The notes beneath the pieces are model-generated. The model did no database searches, had not been told where the DNA came from, and saw nothing but the letters and a program-made list of their open reading frames with translations. A program made the position numbers and the translations under genes. Positions 8,624 to 17,727 of a stretch of DNA of 64,000 nucleotides are shown one piece after another. The first letter of the stretch is position 1; every line of letters begins with the position of its first letter. The stretch is from Amnibacterium sp. CER49 (GTDB lineage Bacteria > Actinomycetota > Actinomycetes > Actinomycetales > Microbacteriaceae). The DNA is taken from NCBI RefSeq assembly GCF_029846255.1, contig NZ_JARVWQ010000001.1:1302001-1366000 (forward strand). Reading direction: 5' to 3'.

Positions 8624-9634
8624 GTGGCGACCATCTTCGACGTGGCCGCCGCCGCGGGGGTCTCGCACCAGACCGTCTCCCGGACGCTGAAGGGCGACCC
8701 CACGGTCCGGCCCGCCATCCGCGAACGCGTCGAGGCCGCGGTCGAGCACCTCGGCTACCGGCCGAACGCCGCCGCTCGCGCGCTCGCCAGCCGCCGCACC
8801 CGCACGATCGGGCTCATCGCCGTCGGCCTGCCGCTCTACGGCCCCTCGAGCACGACCCACGGCTTCAACACCGCCGCCCACCGCTCGGGCTGGGACGTCT
8901 CGATCGCCGCCCTCGAGCGCTCGGCCTCGGAGGTGCGGCACGCCGCCGACGCGCTGCTCGGGCAGGACGTGCAGGCGCTCGTCGTGGTCGGCCCCACCCC
9001 GTCGGTGACGGCCGGCCTGCGCGACCTCGGGCTGCGCGTGCCCCTGCTCACGTCGGTCCGCACCGACCTCCCGGGGGCGCACTGGGTGGGCATCGACTCC
9101 GAGGCGGGCGCCCGCATGGCCGTGCGGCATCTCGCCGAGCTCGGGCACCGGTCGATCGTGCACGTCGCGGGCCCGGAGGACTGGTCGGAGGCGCAGGACC
9201 GCGAGTCCGGCTGGCGCGCGGAGTGCGCCCGTCTCGGACTCGAGGCGCCCGTGCCGCTCCGCGGCGACTGGACCGCCGAGACGGGGTACGCGATCGGGCA
9301 GCGCCTCGCCGCGGAGGGCACCGCCACCGCGGTCTTCAGCGCCAACGACCAGACCGCGCTCGGCCTGCTCGCGGCGTTCCGCGAGGCGGGCGTCCGGGTG
9401 CCGGAGGACGTGAGCGTGGTCGGCTTCGACGACCAGCCCGAGGCGCACTTCTTCGCGCCGCCACTGACCACCGTGCGGCAGGACTTCACCGGCCTCGGCG
9501 AGCGGCTCACCGCGCTGCTCGACGCCCTCCTCGCCGGTGAGGAGGGCGGCGACCCGCCGGCCCAGGCGCCCGAGCTCGTCGTGCGGCGCTCGACGGGCCC
9601 GTCGCCCGCACGGCCACGATCTGCCATCATGTGA
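8624..9634 (+). CDS. LacI family regulator of the arabinose operon
   Basis: 336 residues. Residues 1-50 form the LacI helix-turn-helix (TIFDVAAAAGVSHQTVSRTL) and hinge helix (NAAARALASRR); the rest is a periplasmic-binding-protein-like sugar sensor with the GFDDQPEA and LTTVRQDF end motifs. It is immediately upstream of araB-araD-araA on the same strand, and a perfect 12-bp palindrome of the lac type overlaps its stop codon. It is therefore very likely the L-arabinose-responsive repressor of these genes, functionally like AraR but of the LacI rather than GntR/LacI-chimera type; the effector has to be inferred from the neighbours. Confidence 0.88.
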   Translation: MATIFDVAAAAGVSHQTVSRTLKGDPTVRPAIRERVEAAVEHLGYRPNAAARALASRRTRTIGLIAVGLPLYGPSSTTHGFNTAAHRSGWDVSIAALERSASEVRHAADALLGQDVQALVVVGPTPSVTAGLRDLGLRVPLLTSVRTDLPGAHWVGIDSEAGARMAVRHLAELGHRSIVHVAGPEDWSEAQDRESGWRAECARLGLEAPVPLRGDWTAETGYAIGQRLAAEGTATAVFSANDQTALGLLAAFREAGVRVPEDVSVVGFDDQPEAHFFAPPLTTVRQDFTGLGERLTALLDALLAGEEGGDPPAQAPELVVRRSTGPSPARPRSAIM

Positions 9635-9642
9635 GCGCTCAC
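9631..9642. promoter_or_regulatory. LacI-family operator upstream of araB
   Basis: GTGAGCGCTCAC, a perfect 12-bp palindrome identical in its core to the symmetric ideal lac operator. It overlaps the stop codon of the LacI-type gene (TGA 9632-9634) and ends 24 bases before the araB ATG. A CATCAT hexamer at 9625-9630 could be the -10, in which case the operator covers the transcription start and a bound repressor would block initiation. Confidence 0.8.
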
Positions 9643-9666
9643 TCTTCGGGAACGACGGAGTCCTCA

Positions 9667-11379
9667 ATGACCGACGGCGACAGCGCCGACCGCTTCGTGA
9701 TCGGCATCGACTACGGCACGCTCTCCGGGCGAGCGGTCGTGGTGCGCGTGTCCGACGGACGCGAGCTCGGTAGCGCCGTGCACGAGTACCCGCACGCGGT
9801 GATGGACCGGCGGCTGCCCTCCGGCACGCGGCTGCCCCCGGACTGGGCGCTGCAGGCGCCGGGCGACTACCTCGAGGTGCTGCAGAAGGCCGTGCCCGGG
9901 GCCGTGCGCGCCGCCGGCATCGACCCCGCCCACGTGATCGGCCTCGGCACCGACTTCACCGCCTGCACGATGGTGCCGGTGCTCTCGGACGGCACCCCGC
10001 TGTCGGACCTGCCGGAGTACGCGGACCGGCCGCACGCCTACGTGAAGCTCTGGAAGCACCACGCGGCGCAGGGCCAGGCCGACCGCATCACGCACCTCGC
10101 CGCCGAGCGCGGCGAGGCGTGGCTGCCGCGCTACGGCGGCCTCATCTCCTCCGAGTGGCAGTGGGCGAAGGCGCTGCAGCTGCTCGAGGAGGACCGCGAG
10201 CTCTACGACCGCATGGACCTGTGGGTCGAGGCCGCCGACTGGATCGTCTGGCGCCTCACCGGCACCCTCGCCCGGAACGCCTGCACCGCGGGCTACAAGG
10301 GCCTCCGGCAGGACGGCGGCTACCCGGCCCGCGACTTCGCGGCGGCGCTGAACCCCGACTTCGCCGACTTCGCGGACACGAGGCTGGCGGGCGACGTCGT
10401 CGCCCTCGGCGCCGCCGCCGGCCGGCTCTCCGCCGAGGCCGCCGCCTGGACGGGTCTGCGCGAGGGCATCGCGGTCGCGGCGGGCAACGTCGACGCGCAC
10501 GTCACGATCCCTGCCGCGCAGGCCGTCGAGCCGGGGCGGATGGTGGCGGTGATGGGCACCTCGACCTGCCACGTCATGAACGGCGACCGCCTCGCCGAGG
10601 TGCCCGGCATGTGCGGCGCCGTCGACGGCGGCATCACCGAGGGCGCCTGGGGCTACGAGGCCGGGCAGTCCGGCGTGGGCGACATCTTCGCCTGGTACGT
10701 CGAGAACCAGGTGCCGCAGGCGGTGCACGAGGCCGCGGCCCGCGAGGGCAGGAGCGTGCACCAGCACCTCTCGGACCTCGCCGCGTCCGAGCCCGTGGGC
10801 GCGTCCGGCCTGCTCGCGCTCGACTGGGAGAGCGGCAACCGCAGCGTGCTCGTCGACCACGAGCTCACCGGTGTGGTCCTCGGGCTCACCCTCACCACCC
10901 GGCCCGAGGAGGTGTACCGGGCCCTCGTCGAGTCGACGGCCTTCGGCACCCGGAAGATCGTCGAGACCTTCCACGCCTCGGGGGTGCCCGTCGAGGAGCT
11001 CGTGGTCGCCGGCGGCCTCAAGAAGAACGCCTTCCTCATGCAGATCTACGCCGACGTGCTCCGCATGCCCATCTCGGTGATCGCGAGCGATCAGGGCCCG
11101 GCCCTCGGCTCGGCGATCCACGCCGCGGTCGCCGCCGGCGCCTACGCGGATGTGCGGGCGGCCGCGGATGCGATGGGCGGGCGCAGCGAGGGCGGCTTCA
11201 CCCCCGACGAGCAGCGCGCCGACGCCTACGACCGTCTCTACGCGGAGTACAGCACGCTGCACGACTACTTCGGCCGAGGCGGCAACGACGTGATGCACCG
11301 CCTCGCCGCCCTCCGACGCGAGGCGTGGGCGTCGCGCGCCGAGAAGACCACCGAGCCCAGGACGGAGCTGCCCGCATGA
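9667..11379 (+). CDS. araB: Ribulokinase
   Basis: 570 residues, FGGY carbohydrate kinase fold. Signatures: the N-terminal [16 protein letters not shown], the [10 protein letters not shown] loop, [13 protein letters not shown], the ATP-site MGTSTCHVM, and the C-terminal [20 protein letters not shown]. It phosphorylates L-ribulose to L-ribulose 5-phosphate. ATG 9667 is chosen over upstream in-frame starts because the conserved core begins about ten residues later and the operator would otherwise lie inside the gene. Its stop overlaps the araD start by 4 bases (ATGA), so the pair is translationally coupled. Length and motifs match the AraB type rather than xylulokinase. Confidence 0.94.
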   Translation: MTDGDSADRFVIGIDYGTLSGRAVVVRVSDGRELGSAVHEYPHAVMDRRLPSGTRLPPDWALQAPGDYLEVLQKAVPGAVRAAGIDPAHVIGLGTDFTACTMVPVLSDGTPLSDLPEYADRPHAYVKLWKHHAAQGQADRITHLAAERGEAWLPRYGGLISSEWQWAKALQLLEEDRELYDRMDLWVEAADWIVWRLTGTLARNACTAGYKGLRQDGGYPARDFAAALNPDFADFADTRLAGDVVALGAAAGRLSAEAAAWTGLREGIAVAAGNVDAHVTIPAAQAVEPGRMVAVMGTSTCHVMNGDRLAEVPGMCGAVDGGITEGAWGYEAGQSGVGDIFAWYVENQVPQAVHEAAAREGRSVHQHLSDLAASEPVGASGLLALDWESGNRSVLVDHELTGVVLGLTLTTRPEEVYRALVESTAFGTRKIVETFHASGVPVEELVVAGGLKKNAFLMQIYADVLRMPISVIASDQGPALGSAIHAAVAAGAYADVRAAADAMGGRSEGGFTPDEQRADAYDRLYAEYSTLHDYFGRGGNDVMHRLAALRREAWASRAEKTTEPRTELPA

Positions 11380-12104
11380 CCACCTTCAGCGACGAGGTCG
11401 AGGAGTCGATCGCCCGGGTCCGCGAGGAGGTCGCCGCGCTGCACGGCGAGCTCGTCCGCTACGGGCTCGTGGTCTGGACCGGCGGCAACGTCTCAGGCCG
11501 CGTCCCGGGCGCCGACCTGTTCGTCATCAAGCCCAGCGGGGTGCCGTACGACGCGCTCACCGCCGACGACATGATCCTCTGCGACCTCGACGGGGAGGTG
11601 ATCGCCGAGACCGCGGGCGCGCACCGCAGTCCGTCGAGCGACACCGCCGCGCACGCGTACGTGTACCGGCATATGGCGCACGTCGGCGGCGTCGTGCACA
11701 CGCACTCGACCTACGCGGTCGCCTGGGCCGCGCGCGGCGAGCCGATCCCGTGCGTGATCACGGCGATGGCGGACGAGTTCGGGGGCGAGATCCCGATCGG
11801 CCCGTTCGCGATCATCGGCGACGACTCGATCGGCCGGGGCGTCGTCGAGACCCTCACCGGGCACCGCAGCCGCGCGGTGCTCATGCAGAACCACGGCCCG
11901 TTCACGATCGGCTCCGACGCCCGCGACGCGGTGAAGGCCGCCGTCATGGTCGAGGACGTCGCCCGCACGGTGCACATCGCCCGGCAGCTCGGCGACCCGC
12001 TGCCGATCCCCCCGGAGGCGATCGACCGCCTCTTCGACCGCTACCAGAACGTCTACGGGCAGTCCTCCGACGCCCGCTTCGCCACGTCCGACGAGGAGTC
12101 CTGA
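11376..12104 (+). CDS. araD: L-ribulose-5-phosphate 4-epimerase
   Basis: 242 residues, class II aldolase fold. The metal-binding histidines are visible in [13 protein letters not shown] and in [19 protein letters not shown] is the phosphate-binding stretch and KPSGVPYD the substrate loop. It converts L-ribulose 5-phosphate to D-xylulose 5-phosphate, feeding the pentose phosphate pathway. The start overlaps the araB stop as ATGA and the stop overlaps the araA start as TGATG, so all three genes should be translated from one message. Confidence 0.94.
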   Translation: MTTFSDEVEESIARVREEVAALHGELVRYGLVVWTGGNVSGRVPGADLFVIKPSGVPYDALTADDMILCDLDGEVIAETAGAHRSPSSDTAAHAYVYRHMAHVGGVVHTHSTYAVAWAARGEPIPCVITAMADEFGGEIPIGPFAIIGDDSIGRGVVETLTGHRSRAVLMQNHGPFTIGSDARDAVKAAVMVEDVARTVHIARQLGDPLPIPPEAIDRLFDRYQNVYGQSSDARFATSDEES

Positions 12105-13615
12105 TGCCCGCGCTTCCCACCACACTCGACGGCTACGAGGTCTGGTTCCTCACCGGCAGCCAGCACCTCTACGGCCCGGAGACCCTCGAGCAGGTCGCGC
12201 AGCAGTCGCGCACGATCGCCGACACGCTCGGCGGCCAGGTGCCCGTCCGCGTCGTCTGGAAGCCGGTGCTCACCGACGCCGACGCGATCCGCCGCACCGC
12301 GCTCGAGGCGAACGCCGACGACCGGGTGATCGGCCTGATCGCCTGGATGCACACCTTCAGCCCCGCGAAGATGTGGATCGGCGGCCTCACCGCGCTGCAG
12401 AAGCCGCTGCTGCACCTGCACACGCAGGCGAACGTCGAGCTGCCCTGGGGCGACATCGACTTCGACTTCATGAACCTGAACCAGGCCGCGCACGGCGACC
12501 GCGAGTTCGGCTACATCGAGACGCGCCTGCAGGTGCCGCGCACCACGGTCGTCGGCCACGTGAGCGACCCGGCGGTGACCGCTCGCGTCGAGGTGTGGCA
12601 GCGGGCCGCCGCCGGCCGCGCGGCCGCGCGCACGCTGAAGCTCGCCCGCTTCGGCGACAACATGCGCTTCGTCGCGGTCACCGAGGGCGACAAGACCGAG
12701 GCCGAGATCCGCTTCGGCATGCAGGTGAACACCTGGGGCGTGAACGACCTCGCCGAGCGGGTGGCGCAGGCGTCCGACGCCGATGTCGACGCCCTGGTCG
12801 CCGAGTACGACGAGCGCTACGACGTCGTGCCCGCGCTGCGGGCGGACGGCGAGCGCCGGCAGTCGCTCCGCGACGGCGCCGCCATCGAGCTCGCCCTCAG
12901 GTCCTTCCTCGAGGAGGGCGGCTTCGGCGCCTTCACCACGAACTTCGAGGACCTCGGCGCCCTCACGCAGCTGCCGGGGCTCGCGGTGCAGCGACTCATG
13001 GCCGAGGGCTACGGCTTCGGCGCCGAGGGCGACTGGAAGACCGCCGCGCTCGTCCGCGTCGCGAACGTCATGGGTGCGGGCCTGCCCGGCGGCGCGAGCC
13101 TGATGGAGGACTACACCTACGACCTCACCCCGGGGTCGGAGCTGATCCTCGGCGCCCACATGCTCGAGGTCAGCCCGTCGCTCACGACGTCGCGGCCGAG
13201 CCTCGAGATCCACCCGCTCGGCATCGGCGGCCGCGAGGACCCGGTGCGGCTCGTCTTCGACACCGACCCCGGGCCCGCCGTGGTCGTCGCTCTCTCGGAC
13301 ATGCGCGACCGGTTCCGGCTCACCGCGAACGTCGTCGACGTGGTCGCTCCCTCGGCGCCGCTGCCGAAGCTGCCGGTCGGCCGCGCGGTGTGGAAGCCGC
13401 GGCCCGACTTCCGCACCTCGGCCACCGCGTGGCTCACCGCGGGCGCCGCGCACCACACGGTGATGACGACCGCGGTCGGCGTCGAGGTCTGGGAGGACTT
13501 CGCGACGATGACCGAGACCGAGCTGCTCGTGATCGACGAGTCGACGACGCTGCGCGCGTTCCAGGACCAGGTGCGCTGGAACAGCGCCTACTACCGCCTC
13601 GCGCGCGGCATCTGA
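12104..13615 (+). CDS. araA: L-arabinose isomerase
   Basis: 503 residues, the usual AraA length. It begins [21 protein letters not shown], characteristic of the family, and contains [15 protein letters not shown], the metal-site segment [27 protein letters not shown] (glutamates and histidine as metal ligands) and the C-terminal HHTVMTTAV. It isomerises L-arabinose to L-ribulose, the first step of the pathway. The start ATG shares one base with the araD stop. Gene order B-D-A with a LacI regulator in front is common in actinobacteria. No transporter or arabinofuranosidase follows. Confidence 0.96.
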   Translation: MPALPTTLDGYEVWFLTGSQHLYGPETLEQVAQQSRTIADTLGGQVPVRVVWKPVLTDADAIRRTALEANADDRVIGLIAWMHTFSPAKMWIGGLTALQKPLLHLHTQANVELPWGDIDFDFMNLNQAAHGDREFGYIETRLQVPRTTVVGHVSDPAVTARVEVWQRAAAGRAAARTLKLARFGDNMRFVAVTEGDKTEAEIRFGMQVNTWGVNDLAERVAQASDADVDALVAEYDERYDVVPALRADGERRQSLRDGAAIELALRSFLEEGGFGAFTTNFEDLGALTQLPGLAVQRLMAEGYGFGAEGDWKTAALVRVANVMGAGLPGGASLMEDYTYDLTPGSELILGAHMLEVSPSLTTSRPSLEIHPLGIGGREDPVRLVFDTDPGPAVVVALSDMRDRFRLTANVVDVVAPSAPLPKLPVGRAVWKPRPDFRTSATAWLTAGAAHHTVMTTAVGVEVWEDFATMTETELLVIDESTTLRAFQDQVRWNSAYYRLARGI

Positions 13616-13739
13616 CCGCGCTCTCCGCAGGAGCACGGACGGTCGCCGACGCCCGGTCCTGCCGGGTCGCGCGCCCGCCTCGTGGACGTCATCGACGCGA
13701 CGCCCGCAGGTCCCCGGTCGTTCGCCGCGGCCGGGGAGC

Positions 13740-14450
13740 GTGGCCGACGTGCATCTCCCCCTGCAGGTGAGCGCGGTCGTCTTCGACCTCGACGGTCTCC
13801 TCGTCGACACGGAGTCCGCGTGGCTGCGCGCCGAGGCCGAGCTGTTCGCGAAGCATGGCGTGCCCTTCGGTCCGCTGCAGCAGGCCGAGCTCGTCGGCCT
13901 CGCGCTGCCCGACCTGCTCGCCCGGCTGCGCGTCGCGCTCGATGTCGACGCCGAGCAGACGGACGCGCTCCGCGACGAGCTCGAGCGGCGGGTGACCCGG
14001 TTCCAGGGCGAGCCGCGCCTGATGCCGGGGGCCGGTGCCCTCGTGCGGCGGCTCGCGGGTCGCGTGCCGCTCGCGATCGCGACGAACAGCGGCCGCGACG
14101 CCCTCGAGGCCGCCCTGGGCGCGACCGGGCTGCGCCGCTGCTTCCCGGTGACGGTGACGGCCGACGACGTCGAGCGTCCGAAGCCCGCCCCGGAGCCCTA
14201 CCTCGCCGCGTTCGCGGCGCTCGACGCCGACCCGCGCCGCGGCGTGGTGTTCGAGGACTCGGCTCCCGGCGCGGCCGCGGGGCGACGGGCGGGTGCGACC
14301 GTCGTCACCGTGCCTGCGGGCGGTGCAGCCGAGCCGCAGGGCCACCTGACGCTCGCCTCGCTCGAGGACCAGGGCCTCGCGCGCTGGTCGGAGCGGGTGC
14401 GGGCGATCCGCGAGCGGCGCCCGGCGCTGCTCGTCCCGGCGACCGCCTGA
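13740..14450 (+). CDS. HAD superfamily phosphatase (beta-phosphoglucomutase-like)
   Basis: 236 residues. HAD motif I is AVVFDLDGLLVDTE, motif II IATNSGRD, motif III lysine in RPKPAPEPY, motif IV VVFEDSAPGAAAG. The helical cap between motifs I and II is of the C1 type seen in beta-phosphoglucomutases and sugar-phosphate phosphatases. It probably dephosphorylates a small sugar phosphate. It starts 124 bases after araA with GGGGAGC just before GTG 13740; whether it is cotranscribed with araBDA is unclear since the gap holds only a short hairpin. Substrate cannot be assigned from sequence. Confidence 0.87.
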   Translation: MADVHLPLQVSAVVFDLDGLLVDTESAWLRAEAELFAKHGVPFGPLQQAELVGLALPDLLARLRVALDVDAEQTDALRDELERRVTRFQGEPRLMPGAGALVRRLAGRVPLAIATNSGRDALEAALGATGLRRCFPVTVTADDVERPKPAPEPYLAAFAALDADPRRGVVFEDSAPGAAAGRRAGATVVTVPAGGAAEPQGHLTLASLEDQGLARWSERVRAIRERRPALLVPATA

Positions 14451-14461
14451 CCGGTTCCCAG

Positions 14462-14479
14462 CGGGCGTCGCGACGCCCG
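14462..14479. promoter_or_regulatory. 18-bp perfect palindrome upstream of the SDR gene
   Basis: CGGGCGTCG followed immediately by its inverse CGACGCCCG, with no spacer, 31 bases before the SDR start codon. Zero-spacer palindromes form poor hairpins, so a dimeric repressor site is the simpler reading; no regulator is encoded beside it. Confidence 0.4.
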
Positions 14480-14509
14480 GCCGAGGATGGGAGCGGCGGA
14501 GGGAGCGCG

Positions 14510-15376
14510 ATGAGCGGCGACACGGGCGGCCTCGATCTGGCGGGCAGGCGCGGTGTGATCACCGGTGGCGGCCGGGGCATCGGCCGCGCGATCGCCCTGC
14601 GCCTCGCCGAGCGGGGCGGCGACCTGCTGCTCGTCGGGCGCGACCGCGGCACGCTCGAGGCCACCGCGGAGGACCTGCGGGCCGCTGGTGGCACGGCGCG
14701 TGCGCTCAGCGTGGATCTCACGGATCCGGCCGCGCCCGTCCGCGTGGTCGAGGCGGCGCTCGAAGGCGGCGGGCTCGACCTGCTCGTGAACAACGCGGGC
14801 AACGTGCGGGCCGGGCGGCTGGACGCGATCGGTGCCGACGACGTGCGCGCGATGGTCGACCTCAACCTCACCGCCGCGATCCTCACCACTCAGGCGGCGC
14901 TGCCCGCGCTCCGCGCGGCCGACCGCGGCGGGGTCGTGCTGTCGATCTCGAGCGGCATCGGGCTCGTGCCGCTGCCCTTCTACAGCGTGTACGCCGCCAC
15001 GAAGACGGGCCTCGCGGGCTTCGGCCATGCGCTGCGCCGCGAGCTCGCGGGCACACGCGTGCACGTCGCGACCGCCTATCCGGGCGCGACCGACACGGAC
15101 ATGATGACGAGCTCGCGGGCGGGCGAGTCGCTCGGCTTCGGGCGCCGGCCGGTCGACGACGTGGTCGACGACCTCCTCGCGGCGCTCGAGCGCGGCGAGC
15201 ACGAGATCAACACCTCGCTGCCGACGAGGCGGCGGATGCAGGAGCTGCACCGCGACGACCCGCTCGCCGTGGACGCCGCCCTCGCGCCGCGGCTCGCGGA
15301 GATGGAGGAGGCGGTGCGCGGCCATTCCAGCATCGCGCCGCTGCCCGGAGGTGCGGGCCCGCGCTCACGCGCCTAG
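14510..15376 (+). CDS. Short-chain dehydrogenase/reductase
   Basis: 288 residues of the classical SDR fold: cofactor loop ITGGGRGIGRAIA, LVNNAGNVRAG (NNAG), catalytic Ser in VVLSISSGIG and Tyr/Lys in YSVYAATKTG, PGATDTDM after the sixth strand. An arginine in the VGRDRGTLE stretch after the second strand suggests NADP preference. The C-terminal 60 residues are longer than the minimal SDR and acidic. ATG 14510 has a GGGAG Shine-Dalgarno. Its TAG stop (15374-15376) overlaps the stop of the opposite-strand glycosylase gene within a shared CTAG. Substrate unknown. Confidence 0.9.
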   Translation: MSGDTGGLDLAGRRGVITGGGRGIGRAIALRLAERGGDLLLVGRDRGTLEATAEDLRAAGGTARALSVDLTDPAAPVRVVEAALEGGGLDLLVNNAGNVRAGRLDAIGADDVRAMVDLNLTAAILTTQAALPALRAADRGGVVLSISSGIGLVPLPFYSVYAATKTGLAGFGHALRRELAGTRVHVATAYPGATDTDMMTSSRAGESLGFGRRPVDDVVDDLLAALERGEHEINTSLPTRRRMQELHRDDPLAVDAALAPRLAEMEEAVRGHSSIAPLPGGAGPRSRA

Positions 15377-16311
15377 TGGTGCCGGTGGTCCTGGATCGTC
15401 AGCCTCGGCGCGAACCGCGGCTTGCGGGCGCCGGAGCGGTAGATGAGCCGGACGATGCGCTGCCGGTGGCCGCGCCACGGCTCGAGCAGCTCGAGCATCC
15501 CGTCGTCGTCGACCGGCTTCCCGATGAGCGCGTACCCGACGAGCTTCGACAGGTGCAGGTCGCCGACGCTCGGGGCGTCGGCGTCGCCGTGCGCGCGCTG
15601 CGTGGTCTCGGCGGCGGTCCAGATGCCGACGCCGGGCACGGTGCGCAGCCGCTGGGCGACCGCGCTGCCGCCGCGGCCGAGCTCGAGGGTGCGCTCGAGC
15701 CCCGAGGCCACCCGGGTGGCCTCCATGACGGCCCGCGAGCGCTTCGGGTCGACGCCCGCACGGTGCCAGTCCCACGACGGCACCCGCTTCCAGACCTCGG
15801 CGGCCGGCGCGACCCGCATGCCCTCGGGCGCGGGGCCGGGCGCGGGCTCGCCGTAGCGGCGCACCAGCCACGCCCACGAGCGGTGCGCCTCGAGCGTCGT
15901 GATCTTCTGCTCGAGGATCGCGGCGAGCAGCATCTCGAACACCTGCCGGCAGCGGGTGAGCCGCAGGCCGGGGTTGCGGCGCAGCGTCTCGGCCAGCATC
16001 GCGTTGCCGGTGACGTCGAGGCCGCTCCAGTCGTCGCCCTCGCCGAGCAGCTCGGGCACGCCCGTGATCGCCCACTCGGCGCCCTCGCCCCAGGCGTGCG
16101 CGCGGATCGCGCCGTCGGTGCGCTGCGACAGCCGCAGGGTGGCGGCGCCGCACGGCGTGCGGACGGTGCGCCAGACGGCGACGCCCTCGGCGCGGAACGT
16201 CGGGTCGTACCCGCCGCGCCGCAGCGGCGCGACGGTGGCGAACAGGTCGACCGGGACCGCGGGCGCGTAGACGGTCGTGGCGTCGGACTCGACGAGGGCC
16301 ACGGCGGTCAC
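15373..16311 (-). CDS. AlkA-like DNA-3-methyladenine glycosylase (HhH-GPD)
   Basis: 312 residues. The second half carries the HhH-GPD fold: MLLAAILEQKITTLEAHRSW, a helix-hairpin-helix LRTVPGVGIWTAAETTQ, and the catalytic aspartate in PSVGDLHLSKLVGYAL. The N-terminal third has the beta-rich AlkA-type domain. It removes alkylated bases from DNA, starting base-excision repair. There is no Cys-rich iron-sulfur loop, which separates it from MutY and EndoIII. GTG 16311 is preceded by TACCCT at a six-base gap (leaderless pattern). It is convergent with the SDR gene and divergent from murT. Confidence 0.88.
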   Translation of the reverse strand: MTAVALVESDATTVYAPAVPVDLFATVAPLRRGGYDPTFRAEGVAVWRTVRTPCGAATLRLSQRTDGAIRAHAWGEGAEWAITGVPELLGEGDDWSGLDVTGNAMLAETLRRNPGLRLTRCRQVFEMLLAAILEQKITTLEAHRSWAWLVRRYGEPAPGPAPEGMRVAPAAEVWKRVPSWDWHRAGVDPKRSRAVMEATRVASGLERTLELGRGGSAVAQRLRTVPGVGIWTAAETTQRAHGDADAPSVGDLHLSKLVGYALIGKPVDDDGMLELLEPWRGHRQRIVRLIYRSGARKPRFAPRLTIQDHRHH

Positions 16312-16317
16312 CGCACC

Positions 16318-16323
16318 AGGGTA
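16318..16323 (-). promoter_or_regulatory. -10 hexamer, leaderless arrangement, AlkA-like gene
   Basis: TACCCT on the minus strand six bases before the GTG at 16311; no Shine-Dalgarno is present. Confidence 0.55.
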
Positions 16324-16449
16324 GGAAGGATCGATGACACCCGTTCGGGGGACACGCCGGACACGCCGGGGACCGTCCGGATCGGCTGCCGTAGCGTCGA
16401 GGGGCCGGTCGTGCCGACCCCGATGCACCGACCGCGGAAGGCGCCTGTC

Positions 16450-17727
16450 GTGAAGACCTCCCTGCTGCTGCCGCTCGTCGTCCTCGTCGGCCGTACCGTC
16501 CGCGCGCTCGCGCGCCGCCTCGGCGGCGGCACCGCGATCCCCGGCCTCGTCGTCGAGCGGCTCGCCCCGTGGTTCCTGCCGACCGTGCTCGGCCGGCTGC
16601 CGCACGGCGTGATCGTCGTCTCGGGCACGAACGGCAAGACGACCACCACGAAGGTGACGGCCGACCTGCTGACGAGCCAGGGCCTCCGCGTGTTCACGAA
16701 CCGCACCGGCAGCAACTTCACCCGCGGCGTCGTCTCGGCGATGCTCGCGGACGTCTCGCTCACGGGCCGCCTGCCCGCCGACGTCGCGGTCCTCGAGCTC
16801 GACGAGGCCCACGGGGTGCACTTCGCACGCGCCGTGCGGCCCACGCACACGATGCTGCTCAACGTGCTGCGCGACCAGCTCGACCGCTTCGGCGAGATCG
16901 ACACCACGGCGCGGCTGCTCGAGCGCATCGCCCGGGCGACGACCACGACGGTGATCGCGAACCGCGAGGACTCGCGGCTCGTCCGCATCGGCGAGTCGCT
17001 CGAGGGGGTCGACGTGCGCTGGATCGGGCTCGGCCCCGCGACCCGCGCCGCGTTCCGGAGCGACGACGAGCTGCACGGCGGCGCCGAGGGCCCCGGGCCC
17101 GCGCACGAGGCCGATGTCGAGCTGCTCGAGTACGACGGCGACACGGCGCGCTTCCGGGTCGGCGGGCAGGAGCTCGTCGCCCCGCTGCGTCTCGGCCCCG
17201 TCTACAACGCGTTCAACGCCGCCGGCGCGATCGCCCTCACCCGCGCGGTGCTCGGCGAACGGCTCGACATCGACCGCGTCCGCGACGGCCTCGCCGGCAT
17301 CGAGCCGGCCTTCGGCCGCGGCGAGTCCTTCTCCGTCGGCGGCACCCCGCTCGAGCTCGTGCTCGTGAAGAACCCCGCCGGGTTCCGCATGGCCCTCGCC
17401 GCCTACCCGCACGCGGGCGTCGCGACGATGATCGTCATCAACGACGCCGACGCCGACGGCCGCGACGTGTCGTGGCTCTGGGACGTCGACTTCGACGAGC
17501 TCCGCGCCACGGGCGTCGCCCTCACCTCGGGCGTCCGCGCCGCCGACATGGCGCTGCGGCTGCAGTACGACCTCGTGCCGGTCGGCGGCGTCGAGGACGA
17601 CCTCGAGGCGGCGCTCCGGCGCTTCACCGCCGAGAACCCGGGCCCGAAACGCATCTACGCCACGTACACCGCCATGCTCGTGCTGCGACGCATCCTGCAC
17701 GGCTCGTCCTTCGGAGTGCTCGCATGA
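16450..17727 (+). CDS. murT: Lipid II isoglutaminyl synthase, MurT subunit
   Basis: 425 residues, Mur-ligase fold with DUF1727 C-terminal domain. The ATP loop is SGTNGKTTTTK (58-68), followed by NRTGSNFTRG and LELDEAHGVHFA, and the C-terminal part has GRGESFSVGG, LVKNPAGF and the INDADADGRDVSWLWDVDFD stretch typical of MurT. With GatD it amidates the D-glutamate of lipid II to D-isoglutamine. The protein has no cysteine, so it lacks the Cys4 zinc ribbon seen in Staphylococcus aureus MurT. A GGAAGG lies 8 bases before GTG 16450. It overlaps gatD by 4 bases (ATGA), as expected for a two-subunit enzyme. Confidence 0.94.
   Translation: MKTSLLLPLVVLVGRTVRALARRLGGGTAIPGLVVERLAPWFLPTVLGRLPHGVIVVSGTNGKTTTTKVTADLLTSQGLRVFTNRTGSNFTRGVVSAMLADVSLTGRLPADVAVLELDEAHGVHFARAVRPTHTMLLNVLRDQLDRFGEIDTTARLLERIARATTTTVIANREDSRLVRIGESLEGVDVRWIGLGPATRAAFRSDDELHGGAEGPGPAHEADVELLEYDGDTARFRVGGQELVAPLRLGPVYNAFNAAGAIALTRAVLGERLDIDRVRDGLAGIEPAFGRGESFSVGGTPLELVLVKNPAGFRMALAAYPHAGVATMIVINDADADGRDVSWLWDVDFDELRATGVALTSGVRAADMALRLQYDLVPVGGVEDDLEAALRRFTAENPGPKRIYATYTAMLVLRRILHGSSFGVLA

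Noticed and set aside
9664-11298. Long minus-strand frame opposite araB
   Set aside because: Composition shadow; the plus strand encodes all FGGY kinase motifs without interruption.
13652-13666. CCCGG-N5-CCGGG hairpin after araA as a terminator
   Set aside because: Only five pairs and no T-tract; expected by chance at this base composition.
12053-13810. Long minus-strand frame opposite araA
   Set aside because: No recognisable motif; araA on the plus strand is complete.
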